Below, one piece after another: positions 11,745 to 24,300 of a stretch of DNA of 64,000 bases. The notes beneath the pieces were generated by a model. That model saw nothing but the letters and a program-made list of their open reading frames with translations, had not been told where the DNA came from and did not search any database. Made by a program: the position numbers and the translations under genes. Every line of letters begins with the position of its first letter. Position 1 is the first letter of the stretch. The stretch comes from Escarpia spicata (Eukaryota; Annelida; Polychaeta; Sabellida; Siboglinidae): NCBI GenBank assembly GCA_963995525.1, contig OZ023205.1, positions 48,289,748 through 48,353,747 on the forward strand. The letters are read 5' to 3'.

Positions 11745-14500
11745 TCCTCTAGTAACACAACCACAAGACGAGCAAGGATTCAACAAATCTTTATCATGAC
11801 ACATGCATGGAGCATAGTAAAAAATATAATTTGATGAGATGGATTTTACTTACCGCTAGATTAAGACAGCTAGATGATCACTAACCTGATGCGCATGAGT
11901 GAACATTACACATCTTCCTAATGTACAATACGTCAAGACTGTAACTTTCACGTACCAGAAAGAACAAGTACGTTGTTCCACTTGCCATCAGACCTATAAT
12001 CCTTTTTCTGTCAATATCAGTAAGTTATCACGTCCAACGTGCAACACATTCATAACTCACTACCGGTAGCTGTACTCGGCCTACAAGTACATGACAAGTC
12101 TATCCAATTAAAATAATGTTACTTTACAATCAATAAATACAATCGGTAAATATACAACAATTTTAATAGTCCAGCATGCACAATGGATATAAAATATTCA
12201 TGACACAGTCGTGGTTATAAGCCACATTAATTTAACAATATACTAGCGTCTGTTGTAAAAATGTATAACTTATTCCTCTTCACCTCTATAGACAAGATGC
12301 TAGGAAACCTCTCAGTTAAGCCTCCATAAACACATAATTATATGCCATCTCTGTCAGTTCTTAATCAACAAAATATTGACTGACAGAGCTTCAATAAAAA
12401 TGTACTTGACATTAAACAAACAGCATTGGAAGCTATCAAACATATTGGGGAGGGGGTGGTGTTGATGGCTATGAATACACTAGTGGGGGCCAAACTACAC
12501 ATAAACCTCCCAACCCAAAATGTTGGGCTCAGCACCCTCAGTTTCAATGTATAAGAATCCATTGTAACAACATCTTTGGTAAGTTAGCATAGAATCCAAA
12601 TACAACATGTGTTGTATTCTATTGGGACCATTAAGAATTTTAAATGTTCAGTTCTTTCAAGGCACAATTTCAATACCATCTAAGTTAAGACCTTCGTTTA
12701 CCTAAACTTGTTGGTCAATACATTGTACAGAAAATTGTGATGTGAACGCTAAGACATAAAAAATGCACCACAAAAAGCTACATGTAAATAAATGACCCAT
12801 TTCTCTTGACCTAACATCGCAGATGGAAAATAAAATAGACGTACAAAAATGTGGACATTATAAAATTTCCTATCAGAGAGCAAGATAAAAATACAGCTCA
12901 ATAATTGAGGTGCCTTACTTGAAATAAAATTAATGATTTTACAAGCTACAATATGTCAGAGTTGTACACGCAATAATCCATCGACCATGACGGCAAGCAG
13001 ATGATTTTGTCCATTATTTCATGCGACCCACTCCAGTTATCCGCAAACAAAACCCCATTTTATCTGGTAAACATGTAATGGCTGTACAAGGCATAGTGTG
13101 CATTTAGTGTACTACTAAAAGCAGGTGATTGTTTTTATATGTAGTAAAATTGTGTCAAATAATATCAGATAGTAACCCGCTTACAACAGACATAGATAAC
13201 GTATAGACAAGAAAAACACAAATGATTTACGACAATGGATTACTATTGTAATTCGTGGATTTCACATAAACATTATTTTAAAAACGAGATTATCCACTTA
13301 TAACTAAACAAACAGTTTACCTGTAAAATGAATGCTTTAAAAACCTATGATAGTCACAATAACGTTTTATTTAAATTTCGTCACCTGAAATGATTTTCTG
13401 GTGTGCCTTTTAAATTAGTATTTGCTCTGCTCACATGAAAGTACACACCAATGGAAAATGCAATTTCATTTGCCTAAACAAAGGATGTGTTGTGCAGTTA
13501 TGTCGTGCACTTCTGTTAGGTACTAACGGTAATATATGTATGAGTAAACAGGGCACTGACATTGTGGATATTGATCTGAGTCACGTTATATAAACTATTT
13601 GCTAATTTTATCATGCAACTTCTGCTCTAATGGTGTCTACTCGACATGCTGAAGAGTCTACACTTGACGTGTTCAAATTCGATGAAGCCAGAATGCCAGC
13701 TGTGTCAAGTAAACAGTAATGCAATATAGGAAACAAGTTCATCCACAGGTGTGTGTATCCACTCATGTTTGAGAATACTTTCACTTGTACATCGCCGGAA
13801 CCCAGCCCCAATGCATAGTTGCTACGGGATCATCTCAAAACATTATTGTTTGATACTAAACGAATTTTGTTTCATTGGGGGAGTAGCAGCTGTTTTAGCA
13901 TCATACATTGGTGTATTATTAGAAGGAAAAAACAATTGACTGAAAAAAAAACAAGGATTGGTGCAATTCAAAATTTCACGAGGGGGTAAAAAGTCATCAG
14001 TTTCATGTAATGTCAAACTTTGAGATGACACCTGAGATGATCTTCAACAAAATGTCTTCAAGTGTATATTGCCCGGCAGCATGAAGTAGCCACCTTCTTC
14101 AGAGTAATGATATCTGTCTACTTCTGGAGATAGGCACACATATTTACGAAATCATGTGTAAATAACACAAGCACAGAACTTGCATTATTGGTCTGAAGGT
14201 AAACACCTATGTGTGTCTGCCTGAAACCATTTGTAAACCTTGACAACAAGCATGGTGCTCAAAACATACTTCAAATCCACTCATAAAATTGCTCTATTAC
14301 AGCACAATTTCATAACGGTCTGACCTATGGTAGAGCATATAGTTTAAGATTCAAATTTAAAGCACCCACAGAATTAATTCCAACAGCCGAGAATGTACTG
14401 GCACGCCACACCTTGTGAATACAACCCTAAGCACATTCCTGGTTGTTTCAAGTGAATGCCACCAGATGGCAGCACTTGCAGGGAAGAGTCCGTGATGGGA
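11745..14500. other. 3' flank / probable 3' UTR side of CTTNBP2
   Basis: AT-rich, no coding motif on either strand. The 3' UTR of CTTNBP2 must lie at the upper end; a minus-strand ATTTAAATAAAA-like stretch occurs near 13365-13372. No confident end can be set. Confidence 0.4.
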
Positions 14501-15338
14501 TCACCAAGGGATGGCGTCTTTGTGTGACTTGGGTGGTGATTCCCTCATCCCTCTCCCCTCACCAACTTGCCGATCACATGACATGATTTCTGGACTACAC
14601 GATCGTTGCAGCCGGCCAGCTTGACCACCGGTCCAAGCTGACCCCTCCTGCCGGTCAAACAACTGGCGTGAGGGCATGAGAACCTCTGGGCTGCATGACC
14701 GCCATTCCCGTCTACTTCCACCTTGACCATCGGGCAGTCTTGACCGATTGACCTGGACAGCGAGCTGGCGTTCCACGACGACCTCCCTCTCAAACGACCC
14801 CTTAAAATTGGGTAGGTGCTGCAGTTTGTCACCCGCCGGGAATAACTTGTCGGCACCAATGTTCTGTATGGACGATGTCTGTGTAACACGGAATAATGTC
14901 CCAGGCAACATGACGAGGTCGCTAGGGGCCGCGGTGATGGTCGTGGATGTGTGGGACCTGACAGCAGAACCCGTAGGACTAGGGACTGCCCGGGAGGAGG
15001 GAATCCCAGACAGGGCAAACACAACGTTTCCAAACGACGGAACAGTTGAGGTAAAGCCGACAGTTTTCCCCACTGATGTATGAGAGATAGAATCACTGCC
15101 CCCAGATGGCGCTGTGGCTGACTTTTTGGCACTGTCAGCAAATGACTTCAAATGCACTGAATCAGGTGGCATGGCGACGGCTGCCATGGCAACTGTTGCG
15201 ATGGCCGTGTCTCGTCTCGTGCCGCTTGGTGACCCATTTCTGTTGTCATTCCTAAATAGCACATCAAAAGATTTGGCATTCGTAAAGTGGGTTAATGGCA
15301 GTTTGCGACAACATAAAACACTGCCTTCAATTGTGAAA
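14501..15338 (-). CDS. CTTNBP2: CTTNBP2 exon 22, terminal coding exon with stop
   Basis: 838 bp including the TGA at 14501-14503; the acceptor ATCCATGCAG joins in phase 2. It encodes 279 residues, low-complexity and rich in Ser, Pro, Arg and Gly, with [12 protein letters not shown] and [15 protein letters not shown] as a degenerate internal repeat. The C-terminus is [12 protein letters not shown]. Vertebrate tails are also disordered and poorly conserved. The 3' UTR continues to lower coordinates, but no single poly(A) signal stands out. Confidence 0.78.
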
Positions 15339-18300
15339 CTGCATGGATGGTAACCAAAATAACTTGATGAACCCAACATAAATTACAATTGAGAAAATAT
15401 GGATCATGCCAACAGAACATTACAGTGAACCATGTTGAACATTACAGTGAACCATGTTCATATATGTTGTCAAGGTGTGCAGAGCAGTCAAGTATTGAAA
15501 CTAACATTTTGGCAACAAAATCTGCATTTTGGTAATGAAAAATAGTTTAAATACTTTGTATATGCTGCACCTTGCCTAATGTTCCAATGTCGTCTGAAAT
15601 ACACCGGTTTATGCGATATATTGAGATAATGCAAATAAAATAGTAGTCAAAACATTTGCTCAGTGTCTTTAGTGCCATCATTAAACATGTACAGAGCACT
15701 GGTCGCTGTGATCCAAGCAGTACATACCTGCATGGAGCAGTGTGGTCTTCATCTGTCGTCACCGTCCTCGTTACATAAACGGTGTCGCCCACACCGACCT
15801 GCTGCTTGCCGCCAGAGGGAGTGTGGGTGTCATGTGACGCCCTGGTGGTGTGTTCGCTACTACCTTGGAAACTTGCCAAGTAGCAGTCTTTCTCTGCAAT
15901 GGAGAAATAGTTATACAGTAGCTGTTATATTTCAGTGAAAATATTGTTCTCAATTTTGGTTTGGAGTAGCAGTAGTCTGGTCTGGTTTTCAGCAGCTGTC
16001 TGTCTTGCTCAATAACTGTAGTACTTTAAGGTGGAGAAAGAACCTGGGGACCATTTCCCTAACATATTAAGCTCTTAAGGATAATCCATCCTAGAACAGA
16101 ATCTGACGGGGAAAAAACAAGGAGTATTTTAACAATGCGTTTCACTAACGTGATCGTTAAATTATTCTTAAGGCAAAGAGCCATCATCATAATCAATAAT
16201 CTACATAGTTGGCACAATTTGGCAAAAAGATTGAACAGTTGTCAAAACGTTTGTGAAAATACGGCCCAACAACCACTTATCAACAACATGACTTTTTGTT
16301 TACTGTGCAAAGAATTAAAAAAAATCTTACAGAAGGCACCGACATACCACAGAGGACAATATTTCCGCATCACACACGGTGCAATGTTTTGACGGGAGCA
16401 TCATTGTTGACAATTTTCAGTCTGCAAGAGCATAGAGAGCGCTAACAATTTTAAACCGAAATTGTGCCATTATGTGTAGTAATTTGAAGGGCAGTAATGC
16501 GTAGGTTAAGTTAGATACAGCTTAAACTTTGCTCAAAATTGATTAACAAATGTCACAACAATCTTGACCTTTGCGAAGCCGCAAACAGCTATGCACACAT
16601 CAATGGGTCACGTCGTCATTGTTGCGTAAACAAATCATGCGTTAGTAAACTACTAATCGACCGTATCCAGGATGAATTGTTAGTGAAATGCAGTTTTTCA
16701 CTTTTGCTCCTAGGTATGGAGAACTCGATTTTAAGGAGCAAAATCAGGCTTAAGTGCTCTTAAGAATGTTAGTGAAACTGTACCCTGGTTACACCAAAAT
16801 TTTCTATGCGTCTAGTTGGTTTCATAACTTGACATACCTAGTACCAGCAATGCTGAAACAGGTGTAGTCATACTTGCCCCTATTACTGACTTCTACTTCC
16901 TGAACATTACATATAACATCGGCCATGATTGGCCCAAACCAAAATTGCCCTAACTAGGATGGCAGCAAGATGATTGGATAAGTGGCTCAACCTGCATGTT
17001 TCAACATGGCGATCTGCAAGAGAAACCGATGTACTAGTGTGTGCGGATGGTGTAGACATGAATCGTGAACGTACCTTGGTCAGTGAGAGGACAGCCCGAG
17101 ACGACGGCTTTCTGCGTGAGGACGTACACCGCCCTGCTGGCGACCTTCCTGTGCTCCTCTAACACCACGTCAACGGTGGCACCGCTTGACCCGAGCACAA
17201 CGGCGCGAGTCACCGCCGGCACCACCATGTGGTTCCACAGCTGACACAACCACCTGGCATGATGAAGATGTATACTTCAGATAAAACAACATAGATTAGT
17301 ACATATAAATAGGTACAGAAAATTACGTAATTAAAAAAAAGTAAATCAGTTAAAAATTTTAATACAATGGCACATTACCATTAATGTGATCCTAGGGACT
17401 GGGCCAAATGACCTGAGCTGTGAGGTGTATATATTAGTGGCATTAATTTCCTATATTTTACTGTTGCAAAAAATTATATGGGTTTGTCCTTTAATTGCAA
17501 GGTGGAGGTATTACCAAGGTGACCGTAAAGTGAGGTTCAATTGTAGGTTAAGACGTAAAAAAGATATAAGAAATAAATTATACAAATACCAGCAATAATT
17601 AAATAAATATGTATAAATTATATAAAATCACCATTGTATACTATACACCCATAATGGCACCAGAAATCTCTTGTTGTAGTGTCATGTTCTGAAGTGTTGC
17701 AAACTAACACTACAATAAACACGCAACAACAAAACTGAAAGGTTAGCCTTTGGGTTGTCAGAACTGCAACCGTCCCATATGTCATCACACCTACGGAGGG
17801 TAACTTCAAAGTTCCTATAATTGACCCGATTTCCCCCAGGTGTCACCACCATTGCACCAACCGGAGAACGGCTTGTGCGTTATTCTCCTTGACGGGGCAA
17901 GACATCAGATGGGTTGGACCGAACTTGATGCCGTCCGCCAGCCCGAGCTTGTGGACCCCTTCGCTCAGTCGCAGCCACACGCAGATCACCCACTCGACGA
18001 CGCGGAACACGGGGTTGTCACTAGGTGGCGCCACCCCGCTGTGGCTGTGCACAAGCTGGCGGTACAGGTGTCGCTGCAGCAGGCCTCTGATTGGCTCCTG
18101 GTCATTGCGGAAGTGCACCCAGTGGAACCGTTGCTGAACGGATGGGTCGAGACAAACGTATCTACAACAGATGTCGACATCGGCTAAACCATCACAGCCA
18201 TGATCAGTTGATAGCAGTGGACCACTTCACTTTCATTCTTATCAGCTAATAAACCCGGTTTTTTAGTATCAGTGGTGATTGCTTTTTGTATTTTGAAAAT

Positions 18301-21300
18301 GTTCCTTAACTTTATGGATTCTATGTAATGATGGATTTTCCATATGAGCTCATACGGTCTGTAAGGATGTGTTTCCATATGAGCTCATACGGTCTGTAAG
18401 GATGTGTTTCCATATGAGCTCATACGGTCTGTAAGGATGTGTTTCCATATGAGCTCATACGGTCTGTAAGGATGTGTTTCCATATGAGCTCATACGGTCT
18501 GTAAGGATGTGTTTCCATATGAGCTCATACGGTCTGTAAGGATGTGTTTCCATATGAGCTCATACGGTCTGTAAGGATGTGTTTCCATATGAGCTCATAC
18601 GGTCTGTAAGGATGTGTTTCCATATGAGCTCATACGGTCTGTAAGGATGTGTTTCCATATGAGCTCATACGGTCTGTAAGGATGTGTTTCCATATGAGCT
18701 CATACGGTCTGTAAGGATGTGTTTCCATATGAGCTCATACGGTCGGTAAGGATGTGTTTCCATATGAGCTCATACGGTCGGTAAGGATGTGTTTCCATAT
18801 GAGCTCATACGGTCGGTAAGGATGTGTTTCCATATGAGCTCATACGGTCAGTAAGGATGTGTTTCCATATGAGCTCATACGGTCTGTAAGGATGTGTTTC
18901 CATATGAGTAAATAGGGTATGTTTCAATGTACAATACTATTAATAGTTCCCTAATAATAAGATATTCAGTGAAACAAAATCTTGCAATATTACACAACAT
19001 CAGTTATCTCATCCATATGATAATGTTACTACAGTAACATCCGTACCTGGCTCTGTTGACACTGCCGATGATGTAACAGTTGCCTGTAAGGTTGCAACTC
19101 TTGATCTCCCCACCTGCAATAATAAGGCTTATTTAGTTAGCATTGACACAAGGAAGTGAGATAAAAAATTACATTATAGTGCACCCCAGGGAAACCAGAA
19201 AGAGCATATCATCTGTTATGAATAAGGCCACAAAACTGTTGCAGAGATTAATCTGGTGAAACCTGGTTTATGCTAGCCAAACAAGCCAGTAGCTGCTGGA
19301 AAAAGCATAAGCACTAGATAGAAGGTACCTACGGTTCCATCTATAACACACATATTTCCAATTTGTTTCCTACATCTACCTATGATCAAACTGGTGCGTG
19401 TGCATATGTGCATGCATGTGTGTGTGTAGGTTTACATTAACATTTTACTCCTAGACGATTTACATCTTGGGAGCCAAATTTTCACAGATTAATGAGTGAC
19501 CCTTTGGAAAAAGTAATACCTTTATTGATTGAAATATTAGCAAACAGATATTTGGAGACGTACCCAGTGTTATATGCAGTAGGTTGTTCAGTCCTCGACT
19601 CTCGATCGCTGGCAGGATGTCCTTGAACACCTCACTAATGTTCACCTTGCCAAGGTCATCGAAAACAAGAATTGGCGAATGGCCACGAGGAACAGGCTGT
19701 GATGCTGGTAAAAGACAACCTGGAAAAGTAAATGGAACATCACACCAATGAGAATATATCTGAATACATCTACGTAGTATTTATATTTTTACACTAACAT
19801 AACAATCAGCCAACGTTCTATTCCCACTAGTGTAACAGTTTTTTTTACATAATAATAACCACAAAATCCTCAATAATCATAATTTTTTCTAAAATATAAT
19901 GGCTAGTCTCCTGTGAAGATTCAAACCATTTTCCACTGCAGAACTCTCTGGCTTGTACAAATCGTAAAATTTGCACAACATCTCCAAAACTAATTAGAAG
20001 GAAATCCACAAATTCTGTGACATCTAATGAAGGAGGGAAAGGATGGGATGAGAGTGACAGAGCAAGAGTGAGGGAGAGTGGGAAAGAAAGAGAAACATAA
20101 GTACATATCTGCTACATGATACAGACACTAATAATTATAGAGACAAAACTATTAAATAATCTAATAATAAAGCAAATGCAAACATGCATGATCTATTTAA
20201 TTATTTGATTTAACAAGATTTAGCTACAAGCTCCAGATGGCATGCGGACAAGGAAGCCTTTGGCTTATCGGGAGTCCAAAAATGTTCCACCTATGTATAG
20301 CCAGCCAGCCCCCCCCCCACTCCCCAGATAGCTGTCAATCTTATTTTTGAACATATTCACGTTGCTAGCATTAACACAATCATCAGATAATTTGTTCCAG
20401 TCATTTGCTGTCCTCTGAGAGAATGGGTATTTTCTCACATCTAACCTACACTGTTCTTTGACTAATGCCATTTTTTTATTGTGCCCTCTGATTCTATTGT
20501 CTTCTTTAAGTTTGAAGAAAATGTTTCTATATATTCAATATCTTCATAACCATTCAATAGCTCATATATGTCCTTCTTACGATATGGTCTCCATGCTTGT
20601 ATCATTGTATGCAATATTCAAAGTGAGGTCTAAGTATTGCTTTGTACAGTGATACAACCAGCTGTTTCTCCTTATATGTGTGATTTCTTCTTATTAGCCC
20701 TAGTATTTTATTAACCTTTGAAGCAGCAATTCCACATTGCTCTGAAACTTTCAGGTCAGCACAAACTATCACTCCTAAATCCTTTTCGTTTACAGTTTTA
20801 CCTAATATAGTATCCCCCATTATGATTTCTTTGTCATTAGAGCTGTAATACATTTAACTAAACAAATGTTAAATATAAATATCGTGCATTAGGGTCATGG
20901 AGACTCCCTTTAAATTAAAATATGCGAGGAAGTGTGAAAACAAACCTGTCTCAATGAGCAGGCTGATTAGGTTCATCCGTGTGAAGGTCTCTGAGACAGG
21001 GACAAAGTGAATGTTTGCCGTGTTACCACACTGCTCCTGTTTAGCCTGCAGCACACCACGCACAATCAACACAGCACCAAACAGGTTCATTATACTGCAT
21101 CTGACACAACCAGTCTACATACAACTCATTATCAGTAACACAGAAGTAGCTCAAAGGTTATATTTACATGAATATGTGTCACATAATTTGATAAGAACAA
21201 TATAATAATACATTTATTTTATAATGCCCCCACCTAATAAAAGTTCTGGGTGGTCTACAATGTTTCATCAAATCTAAACATAATACAATTATTGAATACC

Positions 21301-24300
21301 CTCACCGCCCAATAAAAGTTCTGGGTGGTCTACAATGTTTCATCAAATCTAAACATAATTAAATTATTTTAATCAATTGTATACATTTTGTTTTGCTCAA
21401 CACAGAGCCAGAAAATGTTATCCCACATATTCACTGTTCGAAGATATTGAAACGCTGCAATTGATTGGGTTTTTTAGAATTTTACCTCACTGATTTACAA
21501 TGTATAACAACTATACAATGATGGAGAACAGATTCAGACAACCAATTCGGAAAAGACAACAAGCATGGTGAAAGGCAGAATGCAGTATCACCTACCCGGA
21601 TACTTTCGGCCAATTTGCGGGCAAGGTATGTCTTCCCAGTTCCTCCCGGACCAACAAACATGAGGTTCTTATGCTGCTCCACCTAAAGACAGGCCAACTT
21701 CATGAAACAACACATTTCTTTAGATTTTTCTAATGTATAATAATGCTAAGATATAAAGTAAACAATAAAGATAAGGTAAGTTCTTATATAGCACGGTATC
21801 CAGTCCTCAAAGCACTTTACACTTTACTCCCTGGCAGACCTGTTCGCTAAACACCATCTTGACTTCTCTGGGAAGCATCCAGCCACGCTGCCATTGATGA
21901 ACAAAGACTAGTCGTACACAAATATCAACCATTCCCTACAGCCAGATAATCATTTAAGCAGCTGAGTGAACTGGAACATAGAGAGAATAAACTTGCCCAA
22001 GGTTCGACAAGGCAGCACAGGATTCAAACCTGGAATCTCTCGATTGAGAGTTCGACGATCAAACCATTCTACCACCATTCTCCATATACACAAAATACAA
22101 TACAACAGAATGACAAAATAAAGATGGGTCACTAGTAGAAGCCATTGCTTGACAAGCAAGTGACCCTTCGAGTAAGTTGGGATGAGACGTACCAGGCGTA
22201 GGTAGGTTTGCAGGAGAGACACAGGGATAAAGGACTCATAGGCCAGGGCATCAAGACATCCATCCTCCAGACCTGCAAGCAGGGCTCTTGGTATACATAT
22301 GATACATCACACATCGACATTCAGTAAATGTATGTATTTTGCATTAGATGACAACAACGACAATTAGTTAATAAATATATTACTTTGTATAACATCTGTA
22401 TATATATTACTTTGTATAACATCTGTATATATGTTATGCAAAGTATACAAATCATGTGCACAGAAGGCAACATCTGATATTGATGTTTAACTGAGAGTCC
22501 AACTTTTCTGTTTGCATGTAACCAGCCACTATGTGTGGCATTCACAACAAGCTACTTATTGCTTACATAATGACACATATTTGCTTCAATTTTTTATCAT
22601 ATCATAATAATACTACTACTGTACAGTGCCACATTATTTATTAACAAGCATTGATTAAGCAGAAGAGCTTATTAATGTATGCAAAATACCAGCATAAATT
22701 ACTGTTATTTAAGCTGACATGACAGAATCAATAGAATATAATATAAGAATCTAATACTCCCACTTTTCATTGAAAAGTTATGGAAGAACATGTCTAGTTG
22801 CCAACCGCAGGACACCAGAGTTTATCACTAACCAAAGAGTTGCACAGTGATGCAGTGGGTATGATAACTGTTGAGAACTTCGTACGGAAACTGGGCTGCC
22901 GGGGTCCCTGGAGACCAGGAGTGCTGACCTGCAAACGCAGGTATACAGTCAGTACAGTCCTATAAACACAACTGAACATTCAGTACAGTCCTGCAAACAC
23001 AGCTGCACATTCAGTACAGTTCTGCAAACACAACTGCACATTCAGTACAGTCCTGCAAACATAGCCCACCTATTCAGTACAGTCCTGTAAACACAGCCAC
23101 ATATTTAGTACAGTCATGCAAACACAACCACACATTCATTAGTCTTGCAAACACAGCCACACATTCAGTACAGTCCTACAAACACAACCACACATTCAGT
23201 ATAGTTCTGCAAACACAACCACACATTCATTAGTCTTGCAAACACAGCCACACATTCAGTACAGTCCTACAAACACAGCCACACATTCAGTATAGTTCTG
23301 CAAACACAGCCACAAATTCAGTACAGTCCTGCAAACACAGCCACACATTCAGTACAGCCATACAAACGCTGCCACACATTCAGTACAGTCCTGCAAACAC
23401 AGCCAAACATTCAGTACAGTCCTGCAAACACAACCACACATTCAGTAGTCCTACAAACACAGCAACACAATGTGAACAGATGAATGGATACACCAGGAAG
23501 CTAAGGTGGATATGCAAGATTATAACGGTAGTTTTAAATGACTGCAGAATTGTGTAAATATTTTCAACTGATAACATACATAAAGGTAACCATTCATGCT
23601 ACCATCATTAGCACCATCTAGTGAAAATACCAGTATAATTTATCAGATAACATAGCTGCTGAAGCTCTGTTTTTCTCACCTATACAGAAGCTGCGCACAC
23701 TATCGAGAGTCAGGCCGAGGGAATATGCTGACGGCGGAGGCAAATCCTGCTCGAGCCATGATGTCCGTTTTGTCCTCATCCCGGTGGTCACAGCCGAAAT
23801 GTGAGTCATCACTGCGCTGCTCAGCCTCTCTTCCAATTCCGACCAGGTCGTCTCCATGTTAACAGCCACCTGACCTATGCACTGAGAAGTCTCGAGATGT
23901 GTGTTTGGTGGCAACTCTATGTGGATTGAGCACAACTCATCTTGCACATCATCTGGAACACACAAGGGTAAGTTCTTATGTAGCGCAGTGTCCAGTCCTT
24001 TTACATCCCATGATGTTTTAATGAAATGCACTTCCGATTTCCCAAAGTTCTCGTACAACATAAGCAACATGTTTTCAAATGGTTCAAACTCAGAAACATG
24101 CAATATAAAGCCACATGACAAATACACGTAATGCATAGCAAATAAACTAACTAATGGTCAAAATATTTATTATTATTATTAATATGACTTAATGCACACA
24201 ATTATCCTGTAGATGGGACCATACGTATGAATCACTAAAGTTCAGATTATCCAGTTGGCGATTATTCGTTGTTGGAACCATGACGCAGCAGGCAGTTTCA

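Noticed and set aside
14748..15353. Plus-strand open frames over exon 22
   Set aside because: They are the opposite strand of the CTTNBP2 terminal exon; no motif.
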